Source: Actinomycetota bacterium (GTDB lineage Bacteria; Actinomycetota; UBA4738; HRBIN12). From it: a DNA stretch of 9,282 bases. This document shows positions 1 to 6,191 of this stretch, in pieces; positions within the stretch are counted from its first letter, which is position 1; each line of letters begins with the position of its first letter. The position numbers and the translations under genes are program-made. Location: assembly GCA_005885325.1 (NCBI GenBank), contig VAYX01000074.1:1-9282 (forward strand). Reading direction: 5' to 3'. A model generated the notes under the pieces. The model had not been told where the DNA came from, did no database searches, and saw only the letters and a list, made by a program, of their open reading frames with translations.

Positions 1-127
1 TCGGGTCTGTGACCAAGGTCGCCTCGGGTGTAAGCGTCATAGGCCATGCGATCTCTTCGCCGCAGTACCGTCGAGGAGATCGGTCGAGGGGTCCAGAGTG
101 ATACGGTCAACACCGGTTTCTCCTTCT

Positions 128-134
128 GAGGAGG
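128..134 (+). promoter_or_regulatory. Shine-Dalgarno site of the 45-aa lysine-rich protein
   Basis: GAGGAGG lies five bases before the ATG at 140. This near-perfect anti-16S match at ideal spacing is the main reason to accept the very short reading frame that follows as a real gene. No convincing -35/-10 pair was found in bases 1-127. Confidence 0.75.
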
Positions 135-139
135 TAGCC

Positions 140-277
140 ATGGCCAACAAGGACAAAGGCGGTTCGAAGAACTCGAAGACCGCCGCGAGCAAGTCGCTGA
201 AGGAGAAGCGGGAGGCGAAGAAGGCCAAGGCCGCCGGCTCGGGTTCCTCATCGTCGGCAAACTGGACCAAGAAGTAG
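140..277 (+). CDS. Small lysine/alanine/serine-rich basic protein (45 aa), hypothetical
   Basis: The frame runs from ATG 140 to TAG 275 and encodes 45 residues starting MANKDKGGSKNSK. It holds 12 Lys and 1 Arg against 3 acidic residues, a central Lys/Glu/Ala stretch (residues 18-31, SLKEKREAKKAKAA) that could form a charged helix, a Gly/Ser linker and a C-terminal NWTKK. There is no signal peptide, membrane segment or cysteine. Similar short basic proteins of unknown function are familiar from actinobacterial genomes (recalled, not searched). The composition would suit nucleic-acid or ribosome binding, but that is inference from charge alone. A strong Shine-Dalgarno at 128-134 fixes the start. 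The next gene begins about 120 bases downstream and appears to be separately expressed, because a hairpin lies between them. A reverse-strand frame covering 37-270 is its shadow. Confidence 0.72.
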   Translation: MANKDKGGSKNSKTAASKSLKEKREAKKAKAAGSGSSSSANWTKK

Positions 278-289
278 ACGGGGTCAGGA

Positions 290-316
290 GTAGCCGGAAC
301 CGCCGGGGATTGCTAC
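290..316 (+). terminator. Possible hairpin terminator after the small basic protein
   Basis: GTAGC at 290-294 pairs with GCTAC at 312-316. Inside it CGG (295-297) pairs with CCG (303-305) around the loop AACCG, leaving a six-base bulge. It starts 13 bases after the stop at 277. There is no T-tract, so factor-independent termination is uncertain. It could also be a chance fold in GC-rich DNA. Confidence 0.28.
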
Positions 317-395
317 AGGCGTCGAGTTCGCCTCCCCATTCTGGTCGTCTGGATGTGGAATCCTTACGACAGGATCGTGGGGTTGGGAGGGGCAC

Positions 396-1790
396 TTGTC
401 GGACACACTTTCTAAGCACCCGACCTGGACCAGCACCGCGTCGCGCTCGCCCGAGACGCGCCCTCGTGTCGGCCTTGTCCTGGCCGCAGGCCGCTCCGAG
501 CGACTGGCGGGCGTGACCGGCGGCGGCTCGAAGGCGCTCATCCGCGTCGGCGGTCTGGCTCTCGTCGAGCGGGCCGTGCGAACGCTCTTGGCGGGTGGTC
601 TCGAGCGGGTCGTGGTGGTGGTCGGTTACCAGGCCGGGCTTGTCGCTGCCGTCGTCGACCGCCTCGCCCCCGGCAGGGTTCGGGCCGTCTTCGCGGAGGG
701 CTGGGAGCTGGGGAACGGGGCGTCGCTTGCCGCGGCCGAGGCCCTCGTCGCCGATGAAGGCTTGTTTGCCCTGGTGACTGCGGACCACGTCTTCGGCGAA
801 GGGGCGCTGGAGCCCCTGCTTTCCGCCGGCCGCCCAGCGGTCCTCGTGGACCACGCGCCCGACCCCGACGCCTGGGCCGAGGGCATGCGGGTGCGATTGC
901 ATGAGGAGAAGGTCGTCGCGCTCTCCAAGGAACTCGGTGAGCCGTCGATCGACTGCGGGGCGTTCCTGCTCCCGACCGCCATCTTCGACGCCCAGCGCCG
1001 AGCCTATGCCCGAGGCGACGGGTCGCTCGCGGCCGCTGTGACCGAGCTCGCCCGGGAGCTGCCGCTCGCCGCTGTGTCACTCCCTCAGGGCCTCTGGTGG
1101 CATGACATCGATACACCCGAGGACCTCCGCCGAGCCGAGGTGAGGCTACGCCGCTCGCTCACGAAGGAGGCCGACGGGCCGGTCTCCCGGTACCTCAACC
1201 GCCCAGTCTCGACCAGGATGTCGATGGCCCTCGCCCACCTCCCGATCCACCCCGACGTCGTCTCGGTCACCGCGTTCCTCTTCGGTGTCATCGCGGCCTG
1301 GCTCCTGGCGAGCGGCCGCGGCATCGCCGGCGGGATCCTCGCGCAGCTCGCCTCGATCCTCGATGGGGTGGACGGGGAGATCGCCCGTCTCCAAGTGCGC
1401 GCCGGTCCCGGAGGGGCCCTGCTGGACGGCGTCCTCGACCGCCTGGCCGACGCGGCCATCGTGGGGGGACTCGCGCTCTGGGCCCTCGATGCCGGAAGCG
1501 CCCCGGGGGTGGTGGCCGTCCTCGCCGTCGCGGCGACGGCCGGGGCGATGCTGTCGATGGCCACGAAGGACCGCATCTCGGCCCTGGGCTTCCCGCCCAT
1601 ACCCGAGCGGTGGATCGCCTTACTGCTTGGCGGCCGCGACGCCCGGCTCCTGATCGTCGCGGTCGGCGCCCTGCTGGGCTGGCCAGCGGCGACCCTCGTC
1701 GTCTTGATCGCGACGTCCGCCCTCAGCCTGGCCGTACGCTTGTGGCTCGCGCGGTCCACTCTGCGGGGCACCTGGCCCGGGCCCCGATAG
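396..1790 (+). CDS. Bifunctional inositol-1-phosphate cytidylyltransferase / CDP-alcohol phosphotransferase (IPCT-DIPPS-like)
   Basis: This is a 464-residue fusion. Residues about 24-245 are a nucleotidyltransferase. They carry the LAAGRSER loop (29-36), Lys46 in GSKAL, the GNGASLAAA segment (106-114), Asp130-His131 in TADHVF, and a closing HDIDTPEDL (236-244). Residues about 263-460 are a membrane CDP-alcohol phosphotransferase with the complete metal/CDP motif D323-x2-D326-G-x2-A-R331-x8-G340-x3-D344-x3-D348 and several hydrophobic segments. In the family of this exact fusion, the first domain makes CDP-inositol from CTP and L-myo-inositol-1-phosphate. The second joins it to another inositol phosphate, giving phosphorylated di-myo-inositol phosphate, a compatible solute. 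All the catalytic residues I can check are present. A TTG start at 396 is favoured because GGGAGGGG (385-392) lies just before it. No inositol-1-phosphate synthase or phosphatase gene is in the window. The acceptor could instead be another alcohol, so the exact product is inferred. The gene is followed immediately by decayed DNA. Confidence 0.8.
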   Translation: MSDTLSKHPTWTSTASRSPETRPRVGLVLAAGRSERLAGVTGGGSKALIRVGGLALVERAVRTLLAGGLERVVVVVGYQAGLVAAVVDRLAPGRVRAVFAEGWELGNGASLAAAEALVADEGLFALVTADHVFGEGALEPLLSAGRPAVLVDHAPDPDAWAEGMRVRLHEEKVVALSKELGEPSIDCGAFLLPTAIFDAQRRAYARGDGSLAAAVTELARELPLAAVSLPQGLWWHDIDTPEDLRRAEVRLRRSLTKEADGPVSRYLNRPVSTRMSMALAHLPIHPDVVSVTAFLFGVIAAWLLASGRGIAGGILAQLASILDGVDGEIARLQVRAGPGGALLDGVLDRLADAAIVGGLALWALDAGSAPGVVAVLAVAATAGAMLSMATKDRISALGFPPIPERWIALLLGGRDARLLIVAVGALLGWPAATLVVLIATSALSLAVRLWLARSTLRGTWPGPR

Positions 1791-1799
1791 CGTCTGCGG

Positions 1800-2015
1800 G
1801 GTATTCGACCTATAGCGAATCGTCCGGAGATGACGAATTCGTCCGCGTGGGTTCCCCCTGGAGTCCGGGCGGACAACACATCGTGATGGACGACGGCACA
1901 GAGTTGGACTTCAACCCCGGAGACGCCTTCGTGATTCTTCCTGGATATGACGGTTGGGTGGTTGGGGACGAACCTGCCGTGGGTCTGGACTGGCATGGAG
2001 CAGTACGCCAACCGT
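1800..2015 (+). pseudogene. Truncated cupin-domain gene remnant
   Basis: From about 1868 the + strand reads GGQHIVMDDGTELDF, NPGDAFVILPGYDGWVV and GDEPAVGLDWHGA (to about 2002). This is the C-terminal half of a small stand-alone cupin, including the PGD turn and the typical GxDWxGA end. A likely family tail, QYANR, appears at 2001-2015 but in a shifted frame, so the last codons are frameshifted. Upstream (1800-1867) the open frame is only vaguely cupin-like and lacks the first conserved histidine motif and half of the barrel. No plausible start with a ribosome binding site exists. I read it as a dead fragment left by recombination. It abuts a reverse-strand integrase fragment with no spacer. 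Confidence 0.62.
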
Positions 2016-2195
2016 GTCCCAGGGCCCTGGTCAGCACCAGGTGGGTGTTGAGCACGGTCCCTGCCGACAGGGGCTTGCCGTCCTCCCCAGCAAGGAGCCC
2101 CGTACAGCCGTTGCAGGTGCAAGGGGCGAACCGCGGCCGAGATGGCGAAACATGTGGTCGTGCGACGGCCTCGGGACAAATACGTTCTACGGCGG
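2005..2195 (-). pseudogene. Frameshifted N-terminal fragment of a tyrosine (phage-type) integrase
   Basis: On the reverse strand, 2005 to about 2095 reads GEDGKPLSAGTVLNTHLVL followed by TRALGHGWR. This matches the SAM-like core-binding domain of phage integrases (…DGKPLS-x-x-TV-x-N-x-H-x-x-L-x-RAL…). The preceding part of the domain, RPLHLQRLYGA (about 2095-2128), is in a second frame, and DHMFRHLG further upstream (to about 2160) appears in a third. At least one and probably two frameshifts therefore break it. The catalytic domain (R…HxxR…Y) should lie at lower coordinates but is absent, with a cupin remnant on the opposite strand in its place. The upstream limit is uncertain. The position directly beside a tRNA 3' half supports the integrase reading, which rests on motif recognition alone. 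Confidence 0.6.
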
Positions 2196-2213
2196 CACAG
2201 AACTCGACACGAC

Positions 2214-2258
2214 GTTTCCTAAACCGTGTGTCGCAGGTTCGATTCCTGCCGGGGGCAC
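2214..2258 (+). other. 3' half of tRNA-Arg(CCT): probable attachment site (att) of an integrated element
   Basis: The 3' half of a tRNA is intact. It has the anticodon loop TTCCTAA (2216-2222, anticodon CCT at 2218-2220), the 3' strand of the anticodon stem ACCGT (2223-2227), and a five-base variable loop (2228-2232). The T arm is GCAGG-TTCGATT-CCTGC (2233-2249), followed by the acceptor strand CGGGGGC (2250-2256) and discriminator A2257. The T stem pairs perfectly. No matching acceptor 5' strand (GCCCCCG), D arm or good 5' anticodon stem exists upstream: the preceding bases GACGT pair with ACCGT at only two or three positions. It is therefore not a functional tRNA gene. A sharp break inside the anticodon stem is typical of the duplicated att core left when an element enters a tRNA 3' end. 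The donor, an intact tRNA-Arg(CCT), would lie outside the window, most likely to the left. Confidence 0.7.
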
Positions 2259-2317
2259 TCGGAGCCGTGCTCTCCAGACCACTCAGGCGCCCGAGAGACC
2301 GTGTAGCGTTCGTCGTC

Positions 2318-2713
2318 ATGGATTGGGCGGCACTTCGCGGAATCGCACTCTTCGCCGAACTCGATGAATCGGCCTTGAAGCGGATCGCCGCCCTCGCCAC
2401 GGAGTTCGACGCCTCGGCAGGTCAAGTGCTCGCGGAGCGCGGACAGCCCGGCGCGGGTCTGTTGGTGATCGAAACCGGAGAGATCACGGTCGAGTTCCCC
2501 GACGGCCGGCTCAACGAGTATGGGCCAGGCGAGTTCTTCGGAGAGGTTTCGCTTCTCACCGACGAGCCTCGAACTGCGCGCGTGAGGAGTCGCTCCGCGG
2601 TCCGGGGGATCGCGATCTCGAGGTCCGAGTTCTTCGAGCTGCTAGACCAAGAGCCTCGGATCGCAGTCGCGATGCTGCCAGTGATCGCTCGCCGCCTGGC
2701 CAACGCGAACTGA
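2318..2713 (+). CDS. Stand-alone cyclic nucleotide-binding domain protein (PRTA-type cassette)
   Basis: This 131-residue protein consists of one cNMP-binding domain of the CRP/PKA fold and nothing else. An N-terminal helix (ALRGIALFAELDESALKRIA) leads into the beta roll with GxxGAGLLVIETGEI. The phosphate-binding cassette is FFGEVSLLTDEPRTARV, with Glu76 for the ribose and Arg85 for the cyclic phosphate, and a C-terminal helix follows. There is no helix-turn-helix, kinase or transporter domain, so it can only sense and pass on the signal through a partner. Residue 86 is Thr, the residue that favours cGMP in eukaryotic protein kinase G. Whether this holds in bacteria is not established. The open frame extends far upstream through the cupin remnant, but ATG 2318 is the natural start because the domain begins there. 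No clear Shine-Dalgarno is seen. A TAGCGT at 2304-2309 could be the -10 box of a leaderless transcript. Confidence 0.85.
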   Translation: MDWAALRGIALFAELDESALKRIAALATEFDASAGQVLAERGQPGAGLLVIETGEITVEFPDGRLNEYGPGEFFGEVSLLTDEPRTARVRSRSAVRGIAISRSEFFELLDQEPRIAVAMLPVIARRLANAN

Positions 2714-2760
2714 CTCGGTGCGCCTCGCGTGATGGGACGAGCCGTACCACTGCTTCGGAG

Positions 2761-2934
2761 CTAGGACTTCGCGGGACCGCGAAACAGATGGCCGCAGTTC
2801 GTGCACTTCATATTGACTCGCGCCGCCGGCCCAGCGTGGGTGAAGGGCTGTGTACGCGTGGACCCGCACTTCGGGCAGGCTGGACGGCGTGGTCTCTCAT
2901 CCGGCCGGGGTTCCGATTCCGTTCGCTCGCTCAT
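2761..2934 (-). CDS. Small two-CxxC zinc-ribbon protein
   Basis: This 57-residue protein has a charged, disordered N-terminus (SERTESEPRPDERPRR) followed by a zinc ribbon with Cys20-Pro-Lys-Cys23-Gly and Cys44-Thr-Asn-Cys47-Gly-His. The two knuckles are 20 residues apart and should bind one zinc ion. Such ribbons usually act in protein-protein or nucleic-acid contacts, but no specific role can be read here. The frame could start ten codons further up. I chose ATG 2932-2934 because GAGGAG (2939-2944) precedes it and the extra residues look unrelated. It converges with the CNB gene (47 bases between stops) and diverges from the four-cysteine gene, with about 130 bases between them to hold both promoters. 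Confidence 0.72.
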   Translation of the reverse strand: MSERTESEPRPDERPRRPACPKCGSTRTQPFTHAGPAARVNMKCTNCGHLFRGPAKS

Positions 2935-2938
2935 AGCG

Positions 2939-2944
2939 CTCCTC
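2939..2944 (-). promoter_or_regulatory. Shine-Dalgarno site deciding the zinc-ribbon start
   Basis: On the reverse strand GAGGAG lies four bases before the ATG at 2934-2932. It selects this start over the longer in-frame ATG at 2964, which has no comparable site. Confidence 0.55.
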
Positions 2945-3063
2945 GACGGTACTCGATACGCCATCCTGTGACTAGGAACCTCATTCGCCGTGCTGGGTCG
3001 AGGGATCGAAACCCGGTGGCCGGGCTTGCCTGAGAAGGCCGAGAGGCTGAAGATGTCACAGCG

Positions 3064-3252
3064 ATGAGTGCCAGTATCTGGGGTCTGTCCAAGAGGGCGG
3101 CGAACTACCGACCCGCTCCGAAGCCGGAGGTTCGGTGCGATGCCTGCAAGTACATGTTTCCGCGCCTAGCCCTCGGAGGGTGCAGGCTCGTGCGAGGCGT
3201 GATCCAGGGTTCCGCTACCTGCGACGAGTTCACCCCGCGCAACCGGAAGTAA
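3064..3252 (+). CDS. Small four-cysteine protein, HiPIP-like (putative 4Fe-4S)
   Basis: This 62-residue protein has four cysteines spaced C25-x2-C28-x11-C40-x12-C53, ending in CDEF. The arrangement CxxCKYM…GGCRLVRGVI…ATCDEF resembles the cluster-binding region of high-potential iron-sulfur proteins, where the last cysteine is followed by two residues and an aromatic. The family's usual Gly-Trp/Tyr before the last cysteine is replaced by Ala-Thr. There is no export signal, whereas classical HiPIPs are periplasmic. If the assignment holds, it would carry one 4Fe-4S cluster in electron transfer. A zinc site is the main alternative. ATG 3064 is the only start codon after the in-frame stop at 3031. 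GAGAGG (3041-3046) lies rather far upstream for a ribosome binding site. It is followed after about 100 bases by the flavoprotein gene on the same strand, a possible redox partner. Confidence 0.65.
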   Translation: MSASIWGLSKRAANYRPAPKPEVRCDACKYMFPRLALGGCRLVRGVIQGSATCDEFTPRNRK

Positions 3253-3356
3253 GGGAAGGGCGCCGACACCGCGACTCCAGCCCGGTCGCGCCGGTCAAAG
3301 GCAGCGTGGTAGAGGATCTCGCCACGCTGAAGAACACCTGGAGGGCGGTGGCCGCC

Positions 3357-4781
3357 GTGCCGATTTCTGAAAGCTTCGACATGGTGGTGATCGGTGCCGG
3401 GCCCGGCGGCGAGAAGGCCGCCGCCCAGGCCGCGTTCTTCGGCAAGCGGGTGGCGATCGTGGAGCGGCAGGCGGCTCCTGGCGGAGCCCTGGTCAGCAGC
3501 GCAGGGGTTCCGACGAAGACCTTGAGGGAAACTGCCCTCTACCTCACGGGATACCGCCGACGCGAGGTCTACGGCCTGTCCATACAGCTCGATCCGGACG
3601 CGACGCTCGACAGGCTGATGGATCGAACTGCGCAAGTCCAGGCCGCCATGACTGACCAGGTCAGAGAGAACATAACGCGTCACCAGATCGAGATGGTGCG
3701 GGGTACCGGCAGGCTCGCGCCAAATCGCACCGTCGTCGTGACCCCAGTCGGCCGGAATGGGGCGCCGAGGACGCTACAAGCTGACATTGTTCTGATCGCC
3801 ACCGGATCGAGGCCCTTTCACCCTCGCGATGTTCCGTTCGACGACCCCGAGGTGTACGACTCGGAGCGAATTCTTGGCATCGACAGGATCCCCCGCAGCA
3901 TGGTGGTCGTCGGAGGGGGACCGGTCGGGTGCGAGTACGCCTCGATCTTCACCTCGCTCGGGACCGAGGTGACGCTGCTCGATTCCGGTGAGCGACTCCT
4001 TCCGTTCATGGACGGTGAGATCTCCCGGCTCCTCGGAGCGACCTTCTCCGGCATGGGGATGCGCCTCGTCCTGGGGTCCGGGGTCGGTGCCGTTCGCCGA
4101 GCGAACGGTGAGCTGCGGGTCACCCTCGAGAGCGGGGAGGTGATCCGGCCCGAGAAGGTCCTGTTCGCGGCGGGCCGGGCTGGAAATACCGAGGGCCTGG
4201 GCCTTGAGGAGGCGAGCGTGCAGATCGATGCCCGAGGCCGGATCATCGTGGACGAGGAGTTTCAAACCACCGCGCAGGGGGTTTACGCGGCTGGCGACGT
4301 CATCGGCCCCCCTGCCCTGGCCTCGGTCTCCATGGAGCAGGGGAGGGTCGCCGCCTGCCATGCCTTCGGCATACCGTTCAAAGAAGCGGTTGATCCGCTC
4401 CCGCCGTACGGCGTTTACTCCATCCCCGAGGTGGCCATGGTCGGTCTGACCGAAGAGGCCGCGACAACGCGAGGCGTCGGGTACGAGGTCGGCCGAGGCT
4501 GGTTCTCACGCAACATCAAGGCGGTGGTAGATGGTGGCACCGATGGCCTGGTGAAGCTGGTCTTCCGACGCGAGGACCGCGTGCTGCTCGGTGTGCACGT
4601 CCTGGGCGACATCGCGTCGGAGCTCATCCACCAGGGTCAGGCCGTGATGCACGAGGGCGGAGTCATCGACCGCTTCATTCGCGCGACGTTCAACGTTCCG
4701 ACTCGGAGCGAGGCGTACAAGTACGCCGCCTACGACGGGCTCCAACGATTGGCGGGTCTGCCCGGCGCCCCGTCGGGTTGA
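3357..4781 (+). CDS. sthA: SthA-like soluble pyridine nucleotide transhydrogenase (FAD flavoprotein)
   Basis: This cytosolic flavoprotein has 474 residues from GTG 3357 (E. coli SthA has 466). SthA moves hydride between NADPH and NAD+. In order it shows an FAD dinucleotide fold (DMVVIGAGPGG, residues 8-18), the re-face segment GGALVSSAGVPTKTLRE (42-58), and an NAD(P) fold (MVVVGGGPVGCEYASIF, from residue 182). Then come the second FAD motif GVYAAGDVIG (about 307-316) and a C-terminal interface domain ending FNVPTRSEAYKYAAYDGL. That tail and the TLRETALYLTGYR segment are characteristic of SthA rather than of lipoamide or mercuric reductases. Both redox cysteine positions are lost (Leu and Gly), and the C-terminal His-Glu pair is absent, so disulfide reduction is excluded. 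A quinone reductase of the LpdA kind is the main alternative. GGAGGG (3340-3345) supports GTG 3357. GTG 3306 is possible but would add an unrelated tail. A frame reaching back to 3135 overlaps the four-cysteine gene and is rejected. Confidence 0.8.
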   Translation: MPISESFDMVVIGAGPGGEKAAAQAAFFGKRVAIVERQAAPGGALVSSAGVPTKTLRETALYLTGYRRREVYGLSIQLDPDATLDRLMDRTAQVQAAMTDQVRENITRHQIEMVRGTGRLAPNRTVVVTPVGRNGAPRTLQADIVLIATGSRPFHPRDVPFDDPEVYDSERILGIDRIPRSMVVVGGGPVGCEYASIFTSLGTEVTLLDSGERLLPFMDGEISRLLGATFSGMGMRLVLGSGVGAVRRANGELRVTLESGEVIRPEKVLFAAGRAGNTEGLGLEEASVQIDARGRIIVDEEFQTTAQGVYAAGDVIGPPALASVSMEQGRVAACHAFGIPFKEAVDPLPPYGVYSIPEVAMVGLTEEAATTRGVGYEVGRGWFSRNIKAVVDGGTDGLVKLVFRREDRVLLGVHVLGDIASELIHQGQAVMHEGGVIDRFIRATFNVPTRSEAYKYAAYDGLQRLAGLPGAPSG

Positions 4782-4793
4782 CCGTAGCCCGAC
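4772..4793 (+). terminator. Hairpin at the end of the transhydrogenase gene
   Basis: GTCGGG (4772-4777) pairs with CCCGAC (4788-4793) around a ten-base loop that contains the stop codon TGA 4779-4781. It is a perfect six-pair GC-rich stem followed by AGAATTG rather than a T-tract. It may end transcription before the separately promoted cyclase gene. Confidence 0.35.
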
Positions 4794-4831
4794 AGAATTG
4801 AGGGGGCTTACCCTCTGGGGTTCGGCTAGGC

Positions 4832-4861
4832 GCGACCTGGGTCTGAGGCACCCGCTACCAT
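4832..4861 (+). promoter_or_regulatory. Possible leaderless promoter of the cyclase gene
   Basis: TACCAT at 4856-4861 fits the actinobacterial -10 consensus TANNNT and lies nine bases before the GTG at 4871. Transcription would therefore begin at or next to the start codon. A weak -35-like GCGACC lies at 4832-4837 with an 18-base spacer. There is no Shine-Dalgarno before the GTG, which agrees with a leaderless message. The -35 match is poor. Confidence 0.35.
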
Positions 4862-4870
4862 GCGTGGGTC

Positions 4871-6079
4871 GTGGACGGACTCACGCGCGAAGCCCTGGCC
4901 GGGCGAGCGGGGATCCATGTCGGTTACGTGGATCGGCTGGTCGAACTCGGCATCCTTTCCTTAGGCGGAGCCGGCTCGCTGTTCTCTGGAGGTGACCTTC
5001 GGAGGGTTCGCTTGGTTCGGGGCCTCGAGGAAGGGGGTCTGCCGCTCGAGGGGATTGGCACTGCCGTCCGAAACGGGGATCTCTCCTTCGGGTTCCTGGA
5101 TCTCCCCAGCTGGGAGTGGTACGGCGGGTTCATCGGGAAGACCTATGGGGAGCTCAGCGCTGAGACGGGGCTCAGCCTTGAGCTGCTGCAAGTCATTCGG
5201 CAGTCCATGGGGTTCGCCCGTCCGGAGCCGGAGGATCCCGTCCACGAAGAAGTACTCGATGTGGTCCCCGTGGTGAAGATAGCTCTCGAGGCCGGGGCGG
5301 ACCCAGCGTCGATCGAGCGGTTGGTCCGGGTATGGGGCGAGAGCATGCGCCGCATCAGCGAAGCGGCCGCGACCTTCTACCACGCACAGATCGAGGTGCC
5401 GCTCCTTCGATCGGGGATGAGCGAGGCCCAGGTCCTGCAGGCGGCCAACGAAGCGGTCGCCGCGGGCATCCCGTACTTGGATCGAGCGCTCGCTTCCATG
5501 TACCACGGCCAGTCGGAGCACACCTGGATGGCGAACGTGGTCGAAGCGGTCGAGGCCACCCTGGAGAAGGTGGGCCTGCATCACACGGTGGCTGAGCCGC
5601 CGGCCATGTGCTTCCTCGACCTCTCGGGCTATACCCGGCTGACCGAGGAGCAGGGGGACGAGGCAGCCGCGGAGATGGCGGCGACCCTCGGGGGATTGGT
5701 CCAGCGCAGTGCGTACGACTATGGAGGCCGACCGGTCAAGTGGTTGGGGGATGGGGTGATGCTCTATTTCACCGACCCCGATCGGGCAGTGATCTCAGCG
5801 CTAGAGTTGGCCGACAGCGTGCCGGCCGCTCGTCTTCCGCCGCCCCATACGGGGATAGATTCTGGCCCGGTGATCCTGCAGGACGGCGACTACTTCGGTA
5901 GGACGGTCAACACGGCCGCCAGGATCGCCTCTCACGCGGGGCCGGGGCAGGTCCTGGTCAGCGACAACGTCGTACGATCCTCGCAGGACCCGGCGATACG
6001 GTTCGTGGATGTCGGACTCGTTGAGTTGATGGGCCTGCCGCACCCAATCCGACTGCACCAGGCCAACCGCGACACTTAG
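4871..6079 (+). CDS. Class III nucleotidyl (adenylate/guanylate) cyclase with N-terminal MerR-like HTH modules
   Basis: This is a 402-residue soluble protein. Residues about 3-70 look like a MerR-type helix-turn-helix with its wing and signature helix (LTREALAGRAGIHVGYVDRL … GDLRRVRLVRGL). Residues about 90-165 repeat a similar pattern (LSAETGLSLELLQVIRQSMG, then a regulatory helix segment). A helical linker leads to the cyclase homology domain (about 243-395). The key residues are present: metal-binding Asp250 (FLDLSGYT) and Asp294 (LGDGVML), Lys290 just before it, Asp340 in GDYFGRTVNTAARI, and the transition-state pair Asn347 and Arg351. Lys plus an Asp at the second specificity position suggest ATP and hence cAMP, but the alignment at Asp340 is by eye. 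The product acts through CNB proteins, and two such genes flank this one. No membrane segments are present, so it should sense a cytosolic signal through the N-terminal modules. Its gene appears leaderless and converges on the downstream CNB gene. Confidence 0.88.
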   Translation: MDGLTREALAGRAGIHVGYVDRLVELGILSLGGAGSLFSGGDLRRVRLVRGLEEGGLPLEGIGTAVRNGDLSFGFLDLPSWEWYGGFIGKTYGELSAETGLSLELLQVIRQSMGFARPEPEDPVHEEVLDVVPVVKIALEAGADPASIERLVRVWGESMRRISEAAATFYHAQIEVPLLRSGMSEAQVLQAANEAVAAGIPYLDRALASMYHGQSEHTWMANVVEAVEATLEKVGLHHTVAEPPAMCFLDLSGYTRLTEEQGDEAAAEMAATLGGLVQRSAYDYGGRPVKWLGDGVMLYFTDPDRAVISALELADSVPAARLPPPHTGIDSGPVILQDGDYFGRTVNTAARIASHAGPGQVLVSDNVVRSSQDPAIRFVDVGLVELMGLPHPIRLHQANRDT

Positions 6080-6191
6080 TGGTCTGGTCTGGAAGTTGCG
6101 ACTGTTGCACTGGGTGGTCTCCGGCTTTCGTCAGCGAGACCCGCGCGAGTCACTCGGTGCCTTCTCGACCCCTACTCGATCGGCCGGCCGC

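Noticed and set aside
1085..2179. Reverse open frame of 364 codons
   Set aside because: It is mostly a low-complexity Arg/Ala/Ser shadow of the IPCT-DIPPS-like gene. Its first 30 residues are one frame of the broken integrase.
2214..2258. A complete functional tRNA gene
   Set aside because: The acceptor 5' strand, D arm and a pairing 5' anticodon stem are missing, so only the 3' half is present.
1810..2400. Reverse open frame containing GRNRTCDTRFRK
   Set aside because: That motif is the well-known false translation of the antisense strand of a tRNA 3' end. The only meaningful part is the integrase fragment, which is reported separately.
1610..2713. Long + strand open frame (367 codons) running through the cupin, att and CNB regions
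   Set aside because: It starts inside the IPCT-DIPPS-like gene in another frame and joins unrelated pieces by chance. Only the cupin fragment and the CNB domain within it are recognisable, and the CNB gene has its own ATG at 2318.
2985..3025. Reverse-strand GGTTTCGATCCC resembling a tRNA T arm
   Set aside because: The stem has mismatches, and no anticodon arm or acceptor stem can be drawn around it.
3010..3050. CTGAGA at 3030-3035 upstream of the four-cysteine gene, suggesting a TPP riboswitch
   Set aside because: The other conserved THI-box parts (ACCC…GAACCTGAT…) are absent, and the downstream gene has no thiamine link.
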